From contig JACPST010000047.1 in the NCBI GenBank assembly GCA_016193165.1, positions 1 to 10,011 on the forward strand: a DNA stretch of 10,011 nt, in the 5' to 3' direction. Positions within the stretch are counted from its first letter, which is position 1, and every line of letters starts with the position of its first letter. The translations under genes and the position numbers were made by a program. Source of the DNA: Deltaproteobacteria bacterium. Its GTDB lineage: Bacteria; Bdellovibrionota; JACOXK01; 2-02-FULL-40-11. The notes beneath the pieces were generated by a model that searched no databases, was not told the DNA's origin, and saw only the letters and a list, made by a program, of their open reading frames with translations. Shown piece after piece: positions 6,377 to 10,011 of the stretch.

Positions 6377-6878
6377 GTTTGGATTCTCCTTTCTGGGTTC
6401 CAAGTTTAGGACGTATGGGGGGAGGAAAAGCTTTGAACGGTGGAAATTTAGGCTTGTGGGCATCGTGACATTCGATGCAAATGGGCTTTATCTTTTGGGT
6501 TTGCCAATTGCCTTCTAATCGTCCATGAAGCCCTTTTTCCCATTCTCCTTTTTTGAGTCCATGACATTGTCCGCATAAAAGGGGGACTTGCTCATAGGAG
6601 ATCAGCTGACCATCCAATAAAACAAGTTTATTTGGATTTTGATGCGCATGACACATAAAACATTCTTTTACTTCGGGCATATGTTTAAATTCCATTTTTT
6701 GATGACGATTTCCTTCTCGTTGTCCCCGAGCCGTTAAAGAAGAGGAGGGAAGGTGACAGGCACTACACGGATAAAACTTCATTTTTTCTTTAGTTTAGCG
6801 CACAACCACTGGAACCTGAGCTTCTCCAAAAGTTTCCACTAAAACAATGATCGCGATCAGAAAAATAGGTGTCCTCAC
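6351..6878 (-). pseudogene. Tetraheme cytochrome c interrupted by an in-frame TAA after the signal peptide
   Basis: From GTG 6878 (AAGGAA about nine bases upstream) the frame encodes a signal peptide, MRTPIFLIAIIVLVETFGEA plus QVPVVVR, then TAA at 6795-6797. The same frame continues TKEKMKFYPCSACH to a stop at 6351. Hemes are CSACH, CFMCH, CGQCH and CIECH. With the stop counted as residue 28, the first heme motif falls at residue 38, exactly as in the + arm paralogue at 3665, so the two pieces are one gene. ATG 6782 could restart translation, but the product would lack a signal peptide and could not receive heme in the periplasm. The ribosome site of the ferredoxin gene lies within the 3' end. 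This could be a real nonsense mutation, a sequencing error, or readthrough. The reading after the stop shows no decay, which favours a recent event, an error or readthrough. Confidence 0.85.
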
Positions 6879-6897
6879 GGAGAAGGTTCCTTCCGTT

Positions 6898-7656
6898 TTA
6901 TTTTATGAAAGGTTTTATAAAGCGTTGGGGCCTCTTCAATGGAATTTCAGGATGATCAAAAAGGGGATCAATGTGTTTTACGGATTTAAAAGAAGAACGT
7001 ACATGACAAGCGATGCAGGCTTGGATTTCAGGCGGTTTTTCTGAAAAAATATTTTTTTCTCTGTGGCACTCCAGACAGGTGGATTCTTTTTTATTTTTGG
7101 AAAACCGCATCAGAGGAGTTTTAGGTTTTCCAAAATGAAAGCTGTGGCACTTTGTACATGATTCCTCTGGCGGGAGGGGATGGACATGGACACTGATTTT
7201 TTTTTGATGGCAACTTAAACAAAGTTCCTTGTCTGTTTTAAGGTTCTTTTCTTTTAGCTTTAAAAGACGGGGATGGACAGAGGCATGAGGATTGTGGCAG
7301 GTGATGCAGCTTCCTTTGGGATCTATGCGTTCGTCTTTTAATGTATGAGAAGAAAAAAGTTTTGGGTCCCCAAGCTCATCATGGCACTCTAGACAAACTT
7401 TAGGAGTTTGGGCGAGTGTAAATTTGTGAGTGTTCATCACAGGAGCATGGCATAGATAACATCCATTGGCTTTGACAGGGCCATGCACAGACGTTTGATT
7501 TTTTAAAGAGGTATGACACTCTGTGGTCACGCAAGATTTGTAATTCATTTTTTTAGAGTTGAGGGGTGGCTTAATTTCGGCCCAGCAGAGAGGTCCTCTC
7601 AAATTGAGTGCTAAAAAAAGCATAAAGAATTTCATTGATTTTCTAATCATATCCAT
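6898..7656 (-). CDS. Exported octaheme cytochrome c with one CX4CH heme site
   Basis: A 252-residue periplasmic multiheme protein of the doubled-CXXCH/c3-like type. The first heme site is CVTTECH (residues 42-48), a CX4CH motif as in some c3 cytochromes. Seven normal motifs follow: 66-70, 88-92, 117-121, 146-150, 167-171, 194-198 and 214-218. Repeats such as KVCLECHDELGD and ELCLSCHQKK with following HNPHASVHPRLL/HSFHFGKPKT show internal duplication. The signal peptide is best read from Met8 (ATG 7635: MKFFMLFLALNLRGPLCWAE); Met1 at 7656 and Met3 at 7650 are possible starts, none with a good ribosome site. It is the first gene of the - arm, 19 bases ahead of the tetraheme gene, and diverges from the unknown exported gene across the palindrome at 7681. 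Confidence 0.88.
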   Translation of the reverse strand: MDMIRKSMKFFMLFLALNLRGPLCWAEIKPPLNSKKMNYKSCVTTECHTSLKNQTSVHGPVKANGCYLCHAPVMNTHKFTLAQTPKVCLECHDELGDPKLFSSHTLKDERIDPKGSCITCHNPHASVHPRLLKLKEKNLKTDKELCLSCHQKKISVHVHPLPPEESCTKCHSFHFGKPKTPLMRFSKNKKESTCLECHREKNIFSEKPPEIQACIACHVRSSFKSVKHIDPLFDHPEIPLKRPQRFIKPFIK

Positions 7657-7662
7657 ATCATA
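7657..7662 (-). promoter_or_regulatory. Candidate -10 box for the octaheme cytochrome operon
   Basis: Read on the - strand these bases are TATGAT, close to the sigma70 -10 consensus. Transcription would start near 7650, before or between the possible start codons (7656, 7650, 7635), which favours the ATG at 7635. The palindrome centre at 7687.5 lies about 37-41 bases upstream of that point, compatible with activation by a CRP/FNR-type regulator, but the spacing is about four bases shorter than the ideal class-II arrangement. Confidence 0.35.
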
Positions 7663-7680
7663 GAAACATATATTTTTTTT

Positions 7681-7694
7681 CTGATCTAGATCAG
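7681..7694. promoter_or_regulatory. Perfect 14-bp palindrome CTGATCTAGATCAG, CRP/FNR-type operator
   Basis: A perfect 14-base palindrome in the divergent region between the octaheme operon and the unknown exported gene. It equals the FNR/DNR pattern TTGAT-N4-ATCAA with one symmetric change per half (CTGAT-N4-ATCAG) and shares the core TGA-N6-TCA with the site at 1171-1184. A shared oxygen, redox or nitric-oxide responsive regulator of the CRP/FNR family would explain co-regulation of both arms and perhaps of the divergent gene. Confidence 0.6.
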
Positions 7695-7743
7695 TTATTT
7701 TAAGGAGTCATTGGGATTAGGATCAGCGTGGAGGTATCGAACT

Positions 7744-8247
7744 ATGAAGAAAAATCTATTGGGTCTAACGACCTTTCTATTCGTTCTTTTCAGTGTTTCA
7801 GGGGTCTGGGCAGAGCCTACGCCGTGGTTGACCGGGCCATTTCAAATTAATCCAGGAGGAATGCATCCAAAAGGTGTTACTGGAAAAATGGCCATTCTTT
7901 TTGAAGGAAAAGACTTTACATCCGTGCAGCTTGATTTGGATAAGCCTGTCATGGGCAAATCACGCTATTTATCTGTAGAGCAGGTGTTATTTGAGATTCC
8001 TAAAGAGAATGGAAGCCAAGTGGCCTTGGCCTATAAACTGGGCGGCCCTCCCCATCGTTGGTATTTTGTGGTGATTGCAAATACTACCCCGGCGATTGCC
8101 ATTCAAACAGCCTATACTGGGATGATTTATAAAGTTCCCGCGGGCTCTTTGGCAGAAGTATCTGATCGGATTAAAAATGGAGTCGATACGATTCCAGCCG
8201 ATTGGAAAGTGGTTGGAACGGCAACGCTTGCAAGTCAGTTGTTTTAA
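7744..8247 (+). CDS. Exported protein of unknown function
   Basis: A 167-residue protein with a clear Sec signal peptide (MKKNLLGLTTFLFVLFSVSG, cleavage near VWA-EP). The mature part has no heme motif and no cysteine. It contains PWLTGPFQINPGGMHPKGVT near its N-terminus, then mixed beta-like stretches (YLSVEQVLFEIP, WYFVVIANTTPAIAIQ). I do not recognise the family. The ATG at 7744 is chosen because of the signal peptide and GGAGG at 7730-7734, nine bases upstream; a TTG at 7711 with TAAGGAG ahead of it would add eleven residues before the signal. It diverges from the octaheme operon and shares its palindromic operator, so a periplasmic role linked to the electron-transfer system, such as ligand binding or assembly, is possible but unproven. 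Confidence 0.8.
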   Translation: MKKNLLGLTTFLFVLFSVSGVWAEPTPWLTGPFQINPGGMHPKGVTGKMAILFEGKDFTSVQLDLDKPVMGKSRYLSVEQVLFEIPKENGSQVALAYKLGGPPHRWYFVVIANTTPAIAIQTAYTGMIYKVPAGSLAEVSDRIKNGVDTIPADWKVVGTATLASQLF

Positions 8248-8253
8248 GGCTTA

Positions 8254-8267
8254 AGGCTTCGCAGCCT
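8254..8267 (+). other. Small stem-loop after the unknown exported gene
   Basis: AGGCT-TCGC-AGCCT forms a 5-bp stem with a four-base loop seven bases after the stop codon at 8247. It is preceded by a tandem AAGGCTT direct repeat at 8246-8259. No run of T follows, so it is a weak candidate for a terminator. Confidence 0.3.
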
Positions 8268-8269
8268 AA

Positions 8270-8437
8270 AGTTTCAAAAAACTCTTTACATCAATTAGCG
8301 GGACAAGAGATTTTGCAAATACTTCTTCCGATGCCGATGTATCCTTCACGGGAGTGGGTAGCAGTGATTACCTGGGGTTAAGTGTGGGGGAGGCAGTAGC
8401 GGCGGCCGTGGGAAATAAAAGACTTATTTTTTATTAA
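8270..8437 (+). pseudogene. Start-less open frame, possible remnant of a longer gene
   Basis: Between the unknown exported gene and the ATPase, one frame stays open from a TAA at 8267-8269 to TAA 8435-8437 and encodes about 55 residues, including TRDFANTSSDADVSFTGVG and DYLGLSVGEAVAAAVGNKR. It has no plausible start codon or ribosome site. The composition, rich in Gly, Ala, Ser and Asp and more GC-rich than its surroundings, looks protein-like rather than random. I do not recognise the family. It may be the 3' end of a deleted gene. An open frame of this length can also occur by chance. Confidence 0.3.
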
Positions 8438-8447
8438 GGAAATTAAT

Positions 8448-9614
8448 CTATGACCAGAATGTCCATGGGACAACGGTAATCCCCTTTTGCGGGAGCTCTA
8501 TTTTATCAACGGGTGCTACTAAGAGCCCATAAGGCAACTTTAATTTCTTCATTGCGCCAGCCAAAGAACGTTCTTCATAACTTAATCCACTTTTTGTTTC
8601 TATGGTAATTTTGATAGCCACATTTTTTCCAATAAGATCTACGGGGGTCCCATGCATGCTTTTATAATAAACGGGATGATATGGCAGTCCAGCATATTCA
8701 AAATTTGCAAGAATTTCCTTAAAAATAAAAATCCTTCCAAGAGAAAGATGAATTCCTTGCCCAATCTCTGATTCGAGAAGATGTCTGGCTATACCAGAAT
8801 CTGAGAAAATCCATAAATCTTCTCCAACACCCTCCTCATGACAAGGAATTTTTTGAACAAGAAAAATATCTTCAAAAGAAGAAATATACTTTCTTAAAAT
8901 TCGAGAATTTTGTTTAAAGCAACGTAAACTTGGCCATTCCCCATTTTGAAGAATGGTCTTCATTTGTCTTAAAATAGACCAACTCACATCAGGATCGTAC
9001 CCTTTACCATAAACTCGAGCAACATCTCGCATAATGGTTGTGTCCAGCCAACTATTAAAGTAGAGTCTCCGTTGTTCTGAATCTCGAGTAAAAAGTGGCA
9101 CAGGAAGTCCACCAGAAGAAATGTTTTTAAAAACATCTTCCATTTTAAATCTCGGAGTTCCCAAATGAAGCAGTGAACATCTTTTTTTCTCAAAAGAAAC
9201 TTGATGAGTTTCTGCTAAGGTAAAAGGAAAAAGTTTGAGACACCCGATTCGACCCGTTAAAGATTCTCGAATTCCTACTTTTGAACTAAAAATAGAAGAT
9301 CCTGTCAAAAAGTATTGACCGGGGATTTTTTTCTGATCAACTTTTAACTTAATGGCATCAAAAATAGAGGCGGCTTTCTGAGCTTCATCAATGATGACAG
9401 GGGTATTCAGTCGAGATATGAGATTTTTGGATGATTGTTTTGCGTCTTCAAGTACCTCCTCGTCATCAAAACTCACAAAGTTCTTAAGTCCTAAAATATC
9501 CCTTAAAAGTGTCGTTTTGCCCACTTGTCTCAGACCTAGAAGCCCCACCACAGGCCAAAAAGAGCTTAATTTACTTATGTGCTCTAAAGCATGTCTTTTT
9601 CGTTGATGGGGCAT
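8448..9614 (-). CDS. AAA-type ATPase with DUF4143 C-terminal region
   Basis: A 388-residue ATPase of the AAA_14/DUF4143 class, common and poorly characterised in bacteria and archaea. The Walker A motif is GLRQVGKTT (residues 27-35), Walker B is VIIDEAQKA (73-81), and the sensor-like FLTGSSIF is at 102-109, with TGRIG after it. The middle part (from DTTIMRDVARVYG) corresponds to DUF4143. The C-terminal region resembles the PD-(D/E)XK-like fold usual in this family, but the catalytic 'ExK' strand reads AIKIT (333-337), with ETK a few residues later, so nuclease residues may be lost. The length is normal for the family. It starts immediately after an inverted repeat holding its promoter. It is a monocistronic accessory gene with no evident link to the cytochromes. 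Cellular role unknown. Confidence 0.88.
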   Translation of the reverse strand: MPHQRKRHALEHISKLSSFWPVVGLLGLRQVGKTTLLRDILGLKNFVSFDDEEVLEDAKQSSKNLISRLNTPVIIDEAQKAASIFDAIKLKVDQKKIPGQYFLTGSSIFSSKVGIRESLTGRIGCLKLFPFTLAETHQVSFEKKRCSLLHLGTPRFKMEDVFKNISSGGLPVPLFTRDSEQRRLYFNSWLDTTIMRDVARVYGKGYDPDVSWSILRQMKTILQNGEWPSLRCFKQNSRILRKYISSFEDIFLVQKIPCHEEGVGEDLWIFSDSGIARHLLESEIGQGIHLSLGRIFIFKEILANFEYAGLPYHPVYYKSMHGTPVDLIGKNVAIKITIETKSGLSYEERSLAGAMKKLKLPYGLLVAPVDKIELPQKGITVVPWTFWS

Positions 9615-9666
9615 AAAAGTAGTATAAATATATGATTATATAATGTCAAGTATTTATACTACTTTT
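9615..9666. repeat. Perfect 16-bp inverted repeat (20-bp spacer) in front of the ATPase gene
   Basis: AAAAGTAGTATAAATA at 9615-9630 is repeated in exact inverse as TATTTATACTACTTTT at 9651-9666. One arm abuts the ATPase start codon. The arm centres are 36 bases apart, about three and a half helical turns. The two arms cover the promoter, so this is best read as an operator, possibly autoregulatory, or as a recombination or replication-related element. Confidence 0.75.
9621..9649 (-). promoter_or_regulatory. Near-consensus sigma70 promoter of the ATPase gene, leaderless
   Basis: On the - strand TTGACA (9649-9644) is followed after exactly 17 bases by TATACT (9626-9621). A start point seven bases past the -10 box is the A of the ATG at 9614, so the mRNA would be leaderless. 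No Shine-Dalgarno is present, consistent with this. The -10 box lies inside the inner arm of the 16-bp inverted repeat. Confidence 0.6.
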
Positions 9667-9703
9667 TATTTTTGATCTTCCCTTTCCTAAAATTACTCAT
9701 CGC

Positions 9704-9724
9704 AACTTCCTAAAAAAGGAAGTT
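9704..9724 (-). terminator. Perfect 8-bp stem-loop at the end of the right-edge cytochrome gene
   Basis: AACTTCCT and AGGAAGTT form an 8-bp stem around a five-base loop, touching the TAA at 9724-9726 of the - strand cytochrome gene. On the - strand no T-run follows the stem, so intrinsic termination would be weak. On the + strand TTATTT follows, but no + gene reads into it. A transcript-end hairpin for the cytochrome operon is the likeliest reading. Confidence 0.4.
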
Positions 9725-10011
9725 TATTTCGATGGCTTCTTCTGCGGCTTCTTCTGCCACCGCATGATGGGGATTTCTTCCGGGTCGTGGCAGTAGACGC
9801 ATCCATATTCCCCCGTGCTGGGCATATTTCTTTTTAAGTCGGTGTGACACGTGGTGCATTTGCCTTCGTAGGTGATAGCGAGTTTAACATGGCCTGGTCC
9901 GTCCATAAAGTCTTGACTGTGGGGAATGAGGGGATGGCAGGTTTCACAAGAGACAAATTCTTTGGGATGCCTTTCTTTTAGAGAGTCTTTTTCTCCGTGG
10001 CATTTTAAACA
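9724..10011 (-). CDS. Multiheme cytochrome c, C-terminal part (5' end outside window)
   Basis: The frame is open from the right edge to TAA 9724-9726 and gives 95 residues. Four heme motifs are visible: CLKCH (residues 1-5 from the edge), CETCH (22-26), CTTCH (52-56) and CVYCH (71-75). The segments GHVKLAITYEGKCTTCH and STGEYGCVYCHDPEEIP alternate distal His and heme motifs in the c3/c7 manner. The tail is basic (QKKPQKKPSK). The full size, heme number and signal peptide lie outside the window. It is transcribed away from the edge and ends about 110 bases before the ATPase gene, so it probably belongs to another cytochrome operon to the right. Confidence 0.88.
   Translation of the reverse strand, partial: CLKCHGEKDSLKERHPKEFVSCETCHPLIPHSQDFMDGPGHVKLAITYEGKCTTCHTDLKRNMPSTGEYGCVYCHDPEEIPIMRWQKKPQKKPSK

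Noticed and set aside
6377..6463. Longer N-terminus (start at 6463) for the ferredoxin gene
   Set aside because: It would put 29 residues before the Tat signal inside the coding part of the tetraheme gene, whereas ATG 6376 has a strong AAAGGAG.
6795..6878. Independent short peptide gene upstream of the tetraheme cytochrome
   Set aside because: It is a signal peptide in the same frame as the downstream cytochrome, with heme spacing identical to the paralogue, so it is the 5' part of one interrupted gene.
1..10011. CRISPR array, tRNA, rRNA, insertion sequence or integrase
   Set aside because: No regularly spaced repeats, cloverleaf sequence, ribosomal RNA or transposase/integrase motifs were seen. 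The inverted repeat at 9615-9666 does not flank a transposase.

Overview
The window looks like part of the chromosome of an anaerobic or facultatively anaerobic Gram-negative bacterium. The evidence is a cytochrome c nitrite reductase, many exported multiheme c-type cytochromes, a predicted outer-membrane beta-barrel, a Tat-exported iron-sulfur protein and an NrfD-type membrane anchor. The DNA is moderately AT-rich by eye. This gene mix is familiar from deltaproteobacteria-like and related anaerobic lineages, but nothing here fixes the taxon. I count 35 covalent heme motifs in the window.

Left part (1-1158, + strand): the C-terminal half of NrfA, with three of its hemes, is followed directly by the remains of a MntA/HepT-type toxin-antitoxin pair. 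The HepT (HEPN) gene has lost its N-terminal half but keeps its RX4HXY active-site motif. The MntA nucleotidyltransferase looks complete.

Central electron-transfer locus (1165-7694): two facing gene sets meet at about 5403-5425. The + arm encodes a beta-barrel-like protein, a hexaheme cytochrome, a diheme lipoprotein, two tetraheme cytochromes and a ten-helix NrfD-type quinol-interacting protein. Successive genes overlap, or in the last case have the ribosome site on the preceding stop codon. The - arm encodes an octaheme cytochrome, a second tetraheme cytochrome and a Tat-exported ferredoxin with four Fe-S cluster sites. The - arm tetraheme cytochrome is a paralogue of the last + arm cytochrome and carries an in-frame TAA just after its signal peptide. 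NrfD-type and HybA/DsrO-type subunits normally form one membrane complex, so the arms probably build one quinol/periplasmic-cytochrome oxidoreductase, perhaps with an outer-membrane exit through the barrel. Each arm is preceded by a palindrome with the shared core TGA-N6-TCA, typical of CRP/FNR-family regulators. On the + arm it sits at the class-II position relative to a -10 box.

Right part (7700-10011): an exported protein of unknown function diverges from the - arm across one of these palindromes. It is followed by a start-less open frame that may be a gene remnant. Next, on the - strand, is an AAA-type ATPase of the DUF4143 class. Its near-consensus promoter lies inside a perfect 16-bp inverted repeat and predicts a leaderless mRNA. 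The right edge holds the C-terminal end of another multiheme cytochrome on the - strand.
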